Source: Francisella sp. LA112445
GTDB taxonomy: Bacteria; Pseudomonadota; Gammaproteobacteria; Francisellales; Francisellaceae
Length of the DNA stretch: 64,000 nt
Reading direction: 5' to 3'
Assembly (NCBI RefSeq): GCF_012224145.1
Contig: NZ_CP041030.1
Location: forward strand, 372,001-436,000
The position numbers and the translations under genes were made by a program. The notes under the pieces were generated by a model. That model did no database searches. It was not told where the DNA came from and was given only the letters and a program-made list of their open reading frames with translations. Shown piece by piece: positions 35,390 through 45,487 of the stretch (the stretch's first letter is position 1; each line of letters begins with the position of its first letter).

Positions 35390-36580
35390 TTATTTTTGAT
35401 TATAAGCTTTAATAGCCTTTTCAAGAAGCTCTAGGGCTCTTTTAAGTGATTTTTCTTCTAAAATGTATGCAATTCGGACTTCATCTTTACCAAGACCTTT
35501 TGTCGCATAGAAATCAGCTGCAGGAGAGATCATTACAGTTTCTTTATTATCTTCAAAGTCAGTTAGTAACCAAAGAGCAAATTTCTCAGCATCATCAATT
35601 GGAAGTTTTGCAACTACATAGAAAGCACCTGTTGGCTTCTCACAAATTACATCTTCCATTTTAGAAAGCGCTTCAAAAGTTACATCTCTTCTTTTTTGAT
35701 ACTCTTGGTTTACTTCTTTTAGATAATCTTCAGAAACTTCATAAAGAGCTGCTGAGCCTATTTGCTCAAGAGTTGGTGCACATAGTCTAGTTTGGCAAAG
35801 TTTTGTAACTTGAGTAATAAAATCCTTGTTTTTAGAGCAAAGAGAGCCGATTCTTGCACCACAAGCACTATAACGCTTAGAAACAGAATCAACTATTATA
35901 ACTCTATCTTCAACACCTTTGATGTTACCAAAAGAAGTACAAGTAAGTCCATCATAAGTGAATTCACGATATACTTCATCACTAATGATAAAAAGATCTT
36001 TCTCTTTAGCAACCTCTGCTAAAGTCTCAAGTTCTTCTTTAGTATAAACAACACCTGTTGGATTTCCTGGGTTAGAAATCATAATAGCACGAGTCTTATC
36101 TGTAACGCATGCTAAGATTTCTTCTTTTGATGGTAAGTGAAATCCTTCTTCAGCTTTTGTTGTAATTGGTCTAATAGCTACATCAACAGCTGTAGTAAAA
36201 CCATTGTAGTTTGTATAAAAAGGCTCTGGTACAAGTATCTCTTCACCAGCATTACAAGTTGCAATTGCTGCAAATATAAGAGCTTCTGAACCACCGTTTG
36301 TGATTAAGATTTCATTCTCTGCAAAATCCATACCAAATCTTTTGTAGTATTTTGATATTGCTTTGATTAGGCTAGGTTCACCATTTGCTACTGAGTAAGC
36401 AATAGTTTCTTTATCATAAGCTCTAATAGCATCCATAAACTCACGAGGAGTTTTAATATCTGGCTGACCGATATTTAAGTGGTAAACTTTTTTACCTTCT
36501 TTTTCAGCCTGGATTGAATATGGCACTAACTTACGAACTGGAGAGGCTTGCATTGCCTGTACTCTTTTTGATAATTGCAT
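35390..36580 (-). CDS. Class I/II aminotransferase (aspartate-type)
   Basis: PLP enzyme of fold type I, 396 residues. Conserved parts are VYHLNIGQPDIKTP, the PLP-site region TNGGSEALIFAA, NPGNPTGVVYT, SDEVYREF and the lysine that binds PLP in SVSKRYSACGARIG. The C-terminal arginine contact is in DEVRIAYIL. It is probably an aspartate or related amino acid aminotransferase (AspC/AatA group); exact substrates need assay. It is divergent from recN. Confidence 0.88.
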   Translation of the reverse strand: MQLSKRVQAMQASPVRKLVPYSIQAEKEGKKVYHLNIGQPDIKTPREFMDAIRAYDKETIAYSVANGEPSLIKAISKYYKRFGMDFAENEILITNGGSEALIFAAIATCNAGEEILVPEPFYTNYNGFTTAVDVAIRPITTKAEEGFHLPSKEEILACVTDKTRAIMISNPGNPTGVVYTKEELETLAEVAKEKDLFIISDEVYREFTYDGLTCTSFGNIKGVEDRVIIVDSVSKRYSACGARIGSLCSKNKDFITQVTKLCQTRLCAPTLEQIGSAALYEVSEDYLKEVNQEYQKRRDVTFEALSKMEDVICEKPTGAFYVVAKLPIDDAEKFALWLLTDFEDNKETVMISPAADFYATKGLGKDEVRIAYILEEKSLKRALELLEKAIKAYNQK

Positions 36581-36737
36581 TTTCTTGATCCTATATTTGT
36601 TGGGTTTTACATATTGAATTATAATATATTTTTATCTATTAAAGAAAGGCTAATGAATTATATTTGTTGACAAAACTTGTATAAAATCAAACGAGAATAT
36701 ATATTAGTTATGTCCAATAAAAAATAACTGATCACTT

Positions 36738-38390
36738 ATGTTGTTACATTTATCTATAAAAAACTTCGCGATTATAAAATCTACAGAAATTGATTTTAAA
36801 AGTGGTATGACAGTTTTAACAGGAGAGACTGGGGCGGGTAAATCAATTTTACTTGATGCTTTAAGTTTTGTACTAGGAGCAAGGCTTGAAAAGACATTTT
36901 TGCACGATGATCAAATTACAGAAGTATCTGCCACTTTTTGCATAAAAGATAATCTAAAAGCTAAGAGGCTTTTAGATGAGCTTTTTATTGATTATGAGAG
37001 TAATGAATGTACTTTTAGGCGTGTTGTTAATAAATCAAAACAAAGTCGCTTATTTATAAATGGTAGTGTAGTAAAAGCAACAGATGTTAAAAAAGTATCA
37101 GATAAACTAATAAATATTTATAGTCAAAACTCACATCAAGATTTATTAGATCCAAAATCTCAGTTAGGCTTACTAGATAGTTTCGCAAATAATGATCAAT
37201 TATTAGCTTCTGTTTCAGAATCTTTCTATCAGTTACAAAAAGTGAATGCTCAAATAAAAGATCTACAAGAGTTAGTTGAGAGCCAAAATAGTCAACGAGA
37301 ATTGCTTGAATATAAATTAGAAGAGCTAGTTTCTTTAGAGTTAGGTGAAAATGAGTTTGAAGAGTTATCTCAAAAGCAAAAGGATTTATCTAGTGTTGAT
37401 GATATTAGTTATAGTTTAAATTTCATATCTAATTTAATGTATGATGATGAGACAAATATAACAGCTATGCTTAGCGAACTTGAAAAAGAGTCTTTAAAGC
37501 TAGAAGGAGTAAGTTTTAGCAACCTACAAGAGCTAATATCTCAAACAAAAGTATATGCCCAAGAAGCTTACCAAGAAGCACAAAATAAATTAGAGGCACT
37601 AGAGCAAGATCCTGAAGAGCTTGCAAAAATAGAACAAAGAATGAGTGATATATATGATCTTGCGCGTAAGCATAAGGTAGAACCTAGTTATTTATATCAA
37701 TATATTCAGGAGCTACAAACTGAACTTGAAAACTTTGCTAATGAAAGCACGAAGTTAAGTGAGCTTGAAAAACAAAGGCAAGATTTAGAGCAAAAGTATA
37801 CTGAGTATGCAACTAAACTTAGTAATGCTCGTAATAAAGCAGCAAAAGAATTTTCAAAACAAGTAGAGAAAAATATTCGTTCATTGAATATTCCTAAAGG
37901 TAGCTTTATTGCACAAGTGATAAAAAGTAGCACAAATACTTCAAAAGGGTTTGATGAATGCCAGTTTATGATCAATTTTAATCTTGGAGAAGAACTTGCA
38001 CCTGTCAAAAAAGTAGCATCAGGTGGAGAGTTAAGTAGAATAGGGCTTTCAATTCAAGCTGTTTCTGCTGAAAAAAGATCATACCCAACATTGGTTTTTG
38101 ATGAGGTTGATGTGGGCATATCTGGAGCAACAGCAGAAATAGTAGGTCGACTTTTAAAGAAACTTTCTGAGAAGTTGCAAGTCTTATGTATTACTCATCA
38201 ACCCCAAGTAGCAGCTCAGGGTCAAACACATTTACATGTAAGTAAGAAATATCTTAAAGATACAACAGAATCAAAGATTATAGAGCTTAGCTATGACCAA
38301 CGTATTATAGAAATAGCTAAGATAGTAGGAGGGGTAGATATCTCCGAGAATACTCTTAAGCATGCAAAAGAGCTACTGGGAGGAATTTAA
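36738..38390 (+). CDS. recN: DNA repair protein RecN
   Basis: SMC-like ATPase of double-strand break repair, 550 residues. The Walker A motif TGETGAGKSILLDAL is near residue 30, a long coiled-coil middle runs from about 150 to 360, and the ABC signature ASGGELSRIGLSIQ and Walker B LVFDEVDVGISG are in the C-terminal lobe. ATG 36738 gives MLLHLSIKNFAIIKS, the expected start. Its stop is 13 bases from the convergent pilin gene. Confidence 0.95.
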   Translation: MLLHLSIKNFAIIKSTEIDFKSGMTVLTGETGAGKSILLDALSFVLGARLEKTFLHDDQITEVSATFCIKDNLKAKRLLDELFIDYESNECTFRRVVNKSKQSRLFINGSVVKATDVKKVSDKLINIYSQNSHQDLLDPKSQLGLLDSFANNDQLLASVSESFYQLQKVNAQIKDLQELVESQNSQRELLEYKLEELVSLELGENEFEELSQKQKDLSSVDDISYSLNFISNLMYDDETNITAMLSELEKESLKLEGVSFSNLQELISQTKVYAQEAYQEAQNKLEALEQDPEELAKIEQRMSDIYDLARKHKVEPSYLYQYIQELQTELENFANESTKLSELEKQRQDLEQKYTEYATKLSNARNKAAKEFSKQVEKNIRSLNIPKGSFIAQVIKSSTNTSKGFDECQFMINFNLGEELAPVKKVASGGELSRIGLSIQAVSAEKRSYPTLVFDEVDVGISGATAEIVGRLLKKLSEKLQVLCITHQPQVAAQGQTHLHVSKKYLKDTTESKIIELSYDQRIIEIAKIVGGVDISENTLKHAKELLGGI

Positions 38391-38402
38391 GACTCATAGC
38401 TG

Positions 38403-38849
38403 TTAAAATGTGTTTGGGCAGGTGCTTGGTACATTACTAGTTGTTAGATCAGAGGCATTGCTATTGTATGAGCATGACCACTGTATTACACTATCATTAG
38501 TTATAGAACCAGTTAGTCTAATTATGTCATTTGTATCATTAAATACATTTGGAGCTGCTTGACTTAGGTTTATCTCAATAGTTCCACTAGAGTCTGTACC
38601 ATTTATTATAGAAATTCCAGTAGGTATATCTGTAAAAGTTAAATCAGCTATATTATCTCCAAAGTTTAGATGCTCATCAATCTGTGTTTTTATATTTCCA
38701 ACTTTTGATATCGAATCTATAATAGTAGCACGCTCTCTATAGTGTGAGTACATAGGTATTGCGATAGCTGCTAAAATAGCAATAATGGTAACTACAACTA
38801 TCAATTCAACCAGAGAAAAGCCTTCTTTGGTTTTCATTCTTTTCATCAT
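38403..38849 (-). CDS. Type IV pilin-like protein (PilE-like)
   Basis: A 148-residue pilin with a short basic leader (KRMKTKEG), prepilin peptidase cut before FSLVEL, Glu at mature position 5, and a hydrophobic helix VVVTIIAILAAIAIPMYSHY. Two C-terminal cysteines (CSYN and PSTC) probably form the usual disulfide loop. It lies downstream of, and on the same strand as, a second pilin gene, separated by about 190 bases without obvious genes. Which is the major subunit cannot be read from sequence. Confidence 0.9.
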   Translation of the reverse strand: MMKRMKTKEGFSLVELIVVVTIIAILAAIAIPMYSHYRERATIIDSISKVGNIKTQIDEHLNFGDNIADLTFTDIPTGISIINGTDSSGTIEINLSQAAPNVFNDTNDIIRLTGSITNDSVIQWSCSYNSNASDLTTSNVPSTCPNTF

Positions 38850-39037
38850 TACTTAGTTCCTTACATATTCTTATAACTTTGATAATAATAAAAAATTAAA
38901 GTTTTGCTAAAATCTGATTTTAAATATCAACAGTAAAAAAATCTAATTAATTATTAAGAGAAAAAACCTATTTCAATTTATTTTTGAAAGGTGATTAAAA
39001 TGAATTTAAAGAATGAAATGTATTTAATTATTAGCTA

Positions 39038-39493
39038 TTAGTTTGCAATAGTACAGTCAGCAGGAACAGTACTTGAAGTATAGTTACCGTTACCTTCTAT
39101 TGCACATGCCCAAGTTACAGCACCATTTGAAGCAGTACCAGTCAAACGAATATCACCAGCAGGTACTTGTGCAGTATCCATTACATAGTCGATTACAACA
39201 GCAGTAGAACCACTAACTGCAACTGTAGAGCCACTGCTTAGAGTATTAGCATCAGTGTTAGCAGCAGCAATCAGGTTATTCTTTTGTGTACTTCCATCAG
39301 TTTGAGTTAGAGCCTCAGCTGCTTGAGCTTTGATTCCGCCTAATTTAGATATTTCACTACTAACCTTTGCACGGGTAGTGTAATTAGAGTACATAGGGAT
39401 AGCTACTGCTGCTAAGATAGCAATGATAGCAACAACAACCATTAACTCAACTAGTGAGAAACCTTTTTGAGTTTTTGCTTTTAAGTTTTTCAT
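39038..39493 (-). CDS. Type IV pilin-like protein (PilA-like)
   Basis: A 151-residue pilin. The leader MKNLKAKTQKG is cut before FSLVEL, with Glu at mature position 5, then a helix AILAAVAIPMYSNYTTRA. The C-terminal disulfide is formed by CAIE and ADC. A GGAAAATATC ribosome binding region precedes the ATG. In Francisella tularensis pilin genes of this group lie in the same neighbourhood, beside the lpxE-like gene. Together with the 38403 gene it makes a two-pilin cluster. Confidence 0.9.
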   Translation of the reverse strand: MKNLKAKTQKGFSLVELMVVVAIIAILAAVAIPMYSNYTTRAKVSSEISKLGGIKAQAAEALTQTDGSTQKNNLIAAANTDANTLSSGSTVAVSGSTAVVIDYVMDTAQVPAGDIRLTGTASNGAVTWACAIEGNGNYTSSTVPADCTIAN

Positions 39494-39713
39494 GATATTT
39501 TCCTTATAGGTTATTTTACATTTCTCTGAAGGTTTGGAGAAAAGTCACCTTACCATCAGGTAACTTCAATTATAGACATAAAAAAGCCTCATTCAAGCGA
39601 TTTTTGAAAAAAATAATTAAATTTATTTAATAAACCTAAAGATGATTTTTTTGTGATTTGTAACGCAAATCTTTGTTATACTTGTTTTATAGCAGGATTT
39701 ATGTATAAAAATA

Positions 39714-40430
39714 ATGAAACAAATAGTTAAAAATAATTTTGATCAGTTAAAGAGTTTTTTCAAAAAACCGAAAGTTTTAAATGAGAAAATTCCTAAATAC
39801 TTACAATTAAAATATACCTTTATACCTATAATGTTGGTTGTAGTATTTGTGTTTTATAATGTTGATACTCCTGTTGAGGACTATATCAAACATTCTATGC
39901 CTCATATTATTGATACTATTTTTAGAGATATTACAAATGTAGGAAAAGCTGAATATATTCTCATAATCTGTGTGGTTATTATTCTTGCAAGGCTAATTTG
40001 TGATCCTAGAAAGATTTCTGAGAAGTTTGAGTCTTTGTTTAATAAGCTGTCAGTTTATGCTGGATTTATGATTGCCACAGTTGCAATTAGTGGTATTTTT
40101 GGTCAAATATTAAAAATGATCATAGGAAGAGCTCGTCCTAAGTTCTTTTTACAATATGGATCTCATTATTTTGAGCATTTTCATGCACCTGGATATGATT
40201 TTGCAAGTATGCCATCTGGGCACTCAATAACAGTAGCTGCGATGTTTTTAGCATTTATGTATATGGTTCCAAGATTAAAATACATGTGGTATGTGTTGAT
40301 TGTAATATTTGCTGGTAGTAGAGTGATAATAGCAGCTCATTATCCTAGTGATGTTATATTTGGTGTAGCTATAGGCTTATATAGCACAACTTATATATAT
40401 TACTGGATGAAAAATAGAGAAATGTTGTAA
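39714..40430 (+). CDS. lpxE: PAP2 phosphatase, probably lipid A 1-phosphatase LpxE
   Basis: Inner membrane phosphatase of 238 residues with about six helices. The PAP2 motifs are KMIIGRARPKFF, SMPSGHSITVAA and SRVIIAAHYPSDVIFG. Francisella LpxE, the lipid A 1-phosphatase, has the same fold and about the same length, and as I recall sits beside the pilin genes. LpxF or another lipid phosphatase is the alternative. It acts on the periplasmic side of the inner membrane, and its action lowers the negative charge of lipid A. Confidence 0.65.
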   Translation: MKQIVKNNFDQLKSFFKKPKVLNEKIPKYLQLKYTFIPIMLVVVFVFYNVDTPVEDYIKHSMPHIIDTIFRDITNVGKAEYILIICVVIILARLICDPRKISEKFESLFNKLSVYAGFMIATVAISGIFGQILKMIIGRARPKFFLQYGSHYFEHFHAPGYDFASMPSGHSITVAAMFLAFMYMVPRLKYMWYVLIVIFAGSRVIIAAHYPSDVIFGVAIGLYSTTYIYYWMKNREML

Positions 40431-40551
40431 AATTAAATCTAAATTTATTGTACCTTTAGTTCAAAAAATAGTTTCAAAAAAATGTCAAAAGGCCTTATAA
40501 ATTTGTTATTATATAGGCATAAATCTTAATTTGTATCTTAGAAAATTAACT

Positions 40552-41403
40552 ATGATTTTAATCGATGGTAAAGCCCTTTCATTAAGTCTAAAACAAAGAC
40601 TATTTCATCAAGTAAAAGAATATAAGAATAATACTGGAATAACTCCAAAGCTTGTAGCTATTATAGTTGGTGATGATCCGGCTAGTAAAACTTATGTTGG
40701 CTCTAAAGAAAAAGCCTGTGCAAAAGTTGGTATTGACTCTGAAGTGATTACTTTACCTGAGACAACTACAGAACAGGAATTATTAGCATTAATACATAAG
40801 TTAAATAATGATGATGGTGTTAATGGGATTCTTGTACAACTTCCTTTACCTGCGCATATTGATAAGCAAAAGATTATATACAATATCAAACCTGAGAAGG
40901 ATGTGGATGGTTTTCATCCTACAAATGTGGGTAGGCTTCAACTAAGAGATAAGAAGTGTCTTGAGTCATGTACTCCTAAAGGTATTATGACTATGCTAAG
41001 AGAGTATGGTATAAAAACTGAAGGTGCTTATGCTGTAGTAGTTGGTGCGAGTAATATAGTTGGTAAGCCAGTTTCACAGTTGTTATTAAATGCGAAGGCA
41101 ACTGTAACAACTTGTCATAGGTTTACACAAGATCTTAAGTTACATACGACTAAGGCAGATATATTGATTGTAGCGGTAGGTAAGCATAACTTTATAACAG
41201 CAGATATGGTTAAGCCTGGAGCTGTAGTAATTGATGTTGGCATAAACCATGTGGATGGAAAAATATGTGGCGATGTTGACTTTGAAAATGTGAAAGATAA
41301 GGTTTCTGCTATTACTCCTGTACCAGGAGGCGTTGGACCTATGACAATTACAGAGCTTTTATATAATACATTTCAGTGTTGTAAAGAGCAGAATGAGGAT
41401 TAA
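40552..41403 (+). CDS. folD: Methylenetetrahydrofolate dehydrogenase / cyclohydrolase
   Basis: Bifunctional one-carbon enzyme of 283 residues, supplying 10-formyl-tetrahydrofolate for purine synthesis. Conserved parts are the catalytic Tyr and Lys region [12 protein letters not shown], the [13 protein letters not shown] stretch, [34 protein letters not shown] and [14 protein letters not shown] start it at ATG 40552 rather than an in-frame TTG 21 bases upstream. It precedes the purine operon, whose PurN uses its product. Confidence 0.95.
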   Translation: MILIDGKALSLSLKQRLFHQVKEYKNNTGITPKLVAIIVGDDPASKTYVGSKEKACAKVGIDSEVITLPETTTEQELLALIHKLNNDDGVNGILVQLPLPAHIDKQKIIYNIKPEKDVDGFHPTNVGRLQLRDKKCLESCTPKGIMTMLREYGIKTEGAYAVVVGASNIVGKPVSQLLLNAKATVTTCHRFTQDLKLHTTKADILIVAVGKHNFITADMVKPGAVVIDVGINHVDGKICGDVDFENVKDKVSAITPVPGGVGPMTITELLYNTFQCCKEQNED

Positions 41404-41499
41404 TTTCATCAAGTAGTTATATTAGTCAAACTACCTAATTTCAAAGGTGGTTTGACTGTTGTTATTGCTAGACAAAAGTACGTAGAAAAGGAATTTAAA

Positions 41500-42543
41500 A
41501 TGGCAAGCTTAAAATATGAAGATGCTGGAGTAAATATTGAAGCAGGAAATCAAGCTGTAGAAAGAATGAAAGATCATGTGAAAAGGACGTTCACAAAAGA
41601 TGTTCTGACTGGCTTGGGAAGCTTTGGCTCACTTTATTCATTAAAAGACATCGTTAACAAATATGATGATCCTGTTCTAGTACAATCTATTGATGGTGTT
41701 GGTACAAAGACTAAAGTTGCTGTGATGTGCGGTAAGTTTGAGAATCTTGGTTATGATCTTTTTTCAGCTGCTACTAATGATATTGTCGTGATGGGAGCTA
41801 AGCCAATTACTTTTCTAGATTATGTTGCTCATGATAAGTTAGATCCTGAAGTTATGGAAGAGCTTGTTAAAGGAATGTCAAAAGCTTGTGCAGAGTGTGG
41901 AGTATCTTTGGTAGGTGGTGAAACTGCAGAAATGCCTGGGGTATATCAAGCTGGTGAGATTGATATGGTGGGTGTTATTACAGGAGTCGTTGATAAGAAT
42001 AAGATTATCAATGGTGAAAATATCAAAGAGGGTGATGTTGTATTTGGACTAAGCTCATCAGGGCTGCATACAAATGGCTATTCTTTTGCACGTAAATTAT
42101 TTTTTGATGTGGCTGGTAATAAGCATACAGATACATATCCTGAACTAGACGGTAAAACAATAGGTGATGTGTTACTTGAGCCTCATATCAACTATACAAA
42201 TATTATTCATGATTTTCTAGATGATGGTGTTGATATTAAAGGTATGGCACATATTACAGGTGGTGGTTTTATTGAGAATATTCCACGCGTGTTACCAAAA
42301 GGTTTAGGCGCACAGATTTCTAAAGATAGCTTTAAGACACCTGCAGTTTTTAAGGTAATGCAGAGAATAGGTGAAATTAGTGAGTTTGAGATGTATAGAT
42401 CATTTAATATGGGTATAGGTATGACTATTATTGCTAGCCAAGATCAATACGAGAAAATGCGACAGCTTGCTGAAAAACATACTAATACTAAGCTATATCA
42501 AATAGGTAAAATTACAAATTCAGGTAAGGTGGAAATCATCTAA
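41500..42543 (+). CDS. purM: Phosphoribosylformylglycinamidine cyclo-ligase (AIR synthetase)
   Basis: Fifth enzyme of purine synthesis, 347 residues. The start is ATG 41500, with AAGGAA just upstream; an upstream extension is not likely real. The conserved segments are YEDAGVNIEAGNQ, SIDGVGTKTKVA, ATNDIVVMGAKPI, VGGETAEMPGVY and GLSSSGLHTNGYS. The stop overlaps the purCD start by one base (TAATG). It is the first gene of the purine operon purM-purCD-purN-purE-purK. Confidence 0.96.
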   Translation: MASLKYEDAGVNIEAGNQAVERMKDHVKRTFTKDVLTGLGSFGSLYSLKDIVNKYDDPVLVQSIDGVGTKTKVAVMCGKFENLGYDLFSAATNDIVVMGAKPITFLDYVAHDKLDPEVMEELVKGMSKACAECGVSLVGGETAEMPGVYQAGEIDMVGVITGVVDKNKIINGENIKEGDVVFGLSSSGLHTNGYSFARKLFFDVAGNKHTDTYPELDGKTIGDVLLEPHINYTNIIHDFLDDGVDIKGMAHITGGGFIENIPRVLPKGLGAQISKDSFKTPAVFKVMQRIGEISEFEMYRSFNMGIGMTIIASQDQYEKMRQLAEKHTNTKLYQIGKITNSGKVEII

Positions 42544-44852
42544 TGATTGATAAACAGATTATCGTAAATAATATAAAAAATGTTTTAAAATCAACAAACC
42601 TTGATATTAAAGATAAGTACACTGGTAAAGTTAGAGATATGTACTTTACTGATGATAAAAGTATCTTGATATCTACAGATAGACAGTCTGCATTTGATAG
42701 ATCTTTAGGGTTTATTCCTTTTAAAGGACAGATACTTGCGCAATCATCAGTGTGGTGGTTTAAAGAAACTGCTCATATTGTCAAAAGTCATTTTATAGAA
42801 TCGCCAGATCCAAATGTTGTAATTGCTAGAAAAGCAAAAGTATTACCAATTGAATTTGTGGTTAGAGGCTATATAACAGGTTCAACATCTACTTCTTTAT
42901 GGACACATTACAAAGATGGTAGTCGTGATTATTGTGGTAATATTTTGCCTGAGGGTTTAGTCAAAAACCAAAAACTTCCGCAAAATATCTTAACACCAAC
43001 TACCAAAGAGCAAGATCATGATCGTCCAATTTCTGCACAAGATATTGTCAAAGAAGGTTGGTTAACCCAGGAACAATGGGATTTTGCTTCACAAAAGGCA
43101 TTAGAACTTTTTGAATTTGGTCAACAAAAAGCACTAGAGCATGGGTTAATCCTAGCAGATACTAAATATGAGTTCGGTATTGATGAGAAAACTGGCGAAA
43201 TTATTTTAATTGATGAAATACATACACCAGATAGTTCAAGGTTTTGGCTAGAAAGCACTTATACTGATAGAGTTGAGAAAGGTTTAGAACCTGAAAATAT
43301 TGATAAAGAGTTCTTTAGACTTTGGTTTGCTAAAAATTGTGATCCATATAAAGATGAGGTTTTACCTGAAGCACCTGAAGATCTGATTGTTGAGCTATCA
43401 CAAAAATATATAACACTTTTTGAAATGATAACTGGACAGAAGTTTGAGCTACCAAAAGATTTAGAAAATATAAATCAGCGTATTGCTGAAAATGTTACAA
43501 ATTATTTAAATACGGAGAAACAAATGAATATTCTTCTAGTTGGTTCAGGTAGTAGAGAACATGCTATTGCTGAAGCTGTTAAGAAGAGCGCTATCGAGAA
43601 TAATCTTTATTGTATTAGTGGTGCGGTGAATCCAGGTATTGATAAAATAGCACAAGGCTATAAGGTTGCTAATATTTGTGACTGTGATGCCGTTTTAGAA
43701 TATGCAAAGGCACAAAATATTAATATAGCTATAATTGGTCCAGAAGCTCCTTTAGAAGTTGGGCTTGCAGATACTTTAAAAGCTCATGGTATAGGAGTGG
43801 TTGGTCCAACAAAGGATCTAGCACAATTAGAGACATCTAAAGGCTTTACTAGAGATTTAATCCGTGATTATAAAATAGGTGCTAATCCATACTTTAAAAA
43901 GTTTAATTCAATGGATGGTGTTGAGGAGACTCTAAAGAAATATGCTAAGCAATTTGTGATTAAAGCAGATGGGCTTTGCGGAGGTAAAGGTGTACTTGTA
44001 TGGGGTGATCACTTAAACAGTATGTCTGAAGCTATTAAACATTGCCAGTCATTAGTAGATGCAGGGAAAGAGTTTGTAATTGAAGAGAAGTTGGTTGGAC
44101 AAGAGTTTTCTCTAATATCATTTACTGATGGTAAAAATTTTATCCATATGCCAGCTGTGCAAGATCATAAAAGAGCTCATGAGGGTGATAAAGGTCCTAA
44201 TACGGGTGGTATGGGAACATACTCTGATGCAGATCATAGCTTACCATTTTTATCTGATAAGGATATTCAAAGAGCTAAAGAAATAAATGAAAAAGTAGTG
44301 CATGCGCTAGCAGAGAAATTTGGTAAACCATATCAAGGTATCCTTTATGGTGGCTTTATGGCTACTAAAAATGATACAAAGGTTATTGAGTACAATGCTC
44401 GCTTTGGTGACCCTGAGGCGATGAACTTATTGACTTTACTTGAGACTGATTTTGTTGAGATTGCTGAAGCAATAACAAAAGGGACACTTGGAAAAGTAAA
44501 TTCAAGCTTTAAAAAACAAGCAAGTGTATGTAAATATCTAGTACCATTAGGTTATCCGAATCAATCGGTTAAAAACTTTGAAATTGATATTTCACAGTGT
44601 CCAGATAATGTTGAGCTTTTTCTTGGGGCTGTTGATTATAAAGATGGTAAGCTGATTGGTACAGGATCAAGGGCAATAGCAGTGCTTGGTTTGGGGGATA
44701 CTATTGCAGAAGCTGAGCAAAAAGCTGAAAATGCAGTGAAAAATATTTATGGGAAAATGTATCACCGCCCAGATATTGGTACAAAAGAGCTTATCAATAA
44801 ACGTATAAGGCATATGAATTTATTACGTGGTAATAAATATCAGGAGCTATAA
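42543..44852 (+). CDS. purCD: Fused SAICAR synthetase and GAR synthetase (PurC-PurD)
   Basis: One 769-residue protein with two purine enzymes. Residues 1 to about 310 are PurC, the SAICAR synthetase (LISTDRQSAFDRSLG, LPIEFVVRGYITGSTSTSLW, LADTKYEFG). Residues from about 328 are PurD, the GAR synthetase (MNILLVGSGSREHAIAEA, VIKADGLCGGKGVLVW, GPNTGGMGTYS). The junction carries a perfect internal start: GGAG (43514-43517) and ATG 43524, six bases apart. The fusion may thus also give free PurD. As I recall, a fused purCD is known in Francisella tularensis. Confidence 0.95.
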   Translation: MIDKQIIVNNIKNVLKSTNLDIKDKYTGKVRDMYFTDDKSILISTDRQSAFDRSLGFIPFKGQILAQSSVWWFKETAHIVKSHFIESPDPNVVIARKAKVLPIEFVVRGYITGSTSTSLWTHYKDGSRDYCGNILPEGLVKNQKLPQNILTPTTKEQDHDRPISAQDIVKEGWLTQEQWDFASQKALELFEFGQQKALEHGLILADTKYEFGIDEKTGEIILIDEIHTPDSSRFWLESTYTDRVEKGLEPENIDKEFFRLWFAKNCDPYKDEVLPEAPEDLIVELSQKYITLFEMITGQKFELPKDLENINQRIAENVTNYLNTEKQMNILLVGSGSREHAIAEAVKKSAIENNLYCISGAVNPGIDKIAQGYKVANICDCDAVLEYAKAQNINIAIIGPEAPLEVGLADTLKAHGIGVVGPTKDLAQLETSKGFTRDLIRDYKIGANPYFKKFNSMDGVEETLKKYAKQFVIKADGLCGGKGVLVWGDHLNSMSEAIKHCQSLVDAGKEFVIEEKLVGQEFSLISFTDGKNFIHMPAVQDHKRAHEGDKGPNTGGMGTYSDADHSLPFLSDKDIQRAKEINEKVVHALAEKFGKPYQGILYGGFMATKNDTKVIEYNARFGDPEAMNLLTLLETDFVEIAEAITKGTLGKVNSSFKKQASVCKYLVPLGYPNQSVKNFEIDISQCPDNVELFLGAVDYKDGKLIGTGSRAIAVLGLGDTIAEAEQKAENAVKNIYGKMYHRPDIGTKELINKRIRHMNLLRGNKYQEL

Positions 44853-44855
44853 GTC

Positions 44856-45431
44856 GTGGCTAAGCTAAAACTTGCAATATTAGGTTCAACGCGAGGTACT
44901 AATATGCAAGCTATAATTGATGCTATATCAGCAAAAGAAATAGATGCTAGTATAGATGTTGTTATTTCAAATAGGAAATCTGCATACATATTAGAAAGAG
45001 CTGGGAACTATAATATTCCAAATAAATTTATAAGTGCCAAAGGACTAGATCGAGAAGAGTACGATAAGACACTTGTCAATGAAATTGAAAAATACAATCC
45101 AGATTTGATTTTATTGATTGGTTTTATGCGTATTTTAAGTCCTGTTTTTATAAATAGCTTTAAAAATAAAATCTTAAATATTCATCCTTCGCTTTTACCG
45201 AAACATGCGGGATTAATGGATCTTGGTGTGCATCAATCTGTGATTAATGCTGGTGATAATATCTCGGGTTGTACTATCCATCAAGTCACAGAAGAGGTTG
45301 ATGCTGGAGATACTATTTTACAGCTTAAGTGTGATGTTAGTGATGATGAAACTGCTGAAAGTTTAAAGGTTAAAGTGCAAGATTTAGAAAGTAAAGCATG
45401 GGTTGAAGTTATTAAAGGTTGGAAAAAATAG
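44856..45431 (+). CDS. purN: Phosphoribosylglycinamide formyltransferase 1
   Basis: Uses 10-formyl-tetrahydrofolate to make FGAR, 191 residues. The motif HPSLLPKH and the following SGCTIHQVTEEVDAGDTI carry the catalytic Asn, His and Asp. It starts at GTG 44856, with GGAG 9 bases before it, just after the purCD stop. The expected N-terminal nucleotide-fold motif ILGSTRGTNMQAII replaces the common LxSGxGSNL form. Confidence 0.93.
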   Translation: MAKLKLAILGSTRGTNMQAIIDAISAKEIDASIDVVISNRKSAYILERAGNYNIPNKFISAKGLDREEYDKTLVNEIEKYNPDLILLIGFMRILSPVFINSFKNKILNIHPSLLPKHAGLMDLGVHQSVINAGDNISGCTIHQVTEEVDAGDTILQLKCDVSDDETAESLKVKVQDLESKAWVEVIKGWKK

Positions 45432-45487
45432 TTTAATTAATAAGTTCAGTATGACATTTATGGTTTTGATGTGGGGAGAAGTTATAT

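Noticed and set aside
36667-36685. TTGACA followed by TATAAA as promoter of recN
   Set aside because: The hexamers are only seven bases apart, far too close for a sigma70 promoter.
39543-39565. Stem AGTCACCT/AGGTAACT upstream of the pilin gene as a terminator
   Set aside because: One mismatch in eight pairs and only a short T-run on the minus strand; could equally be a leader hairpin, so not listed.
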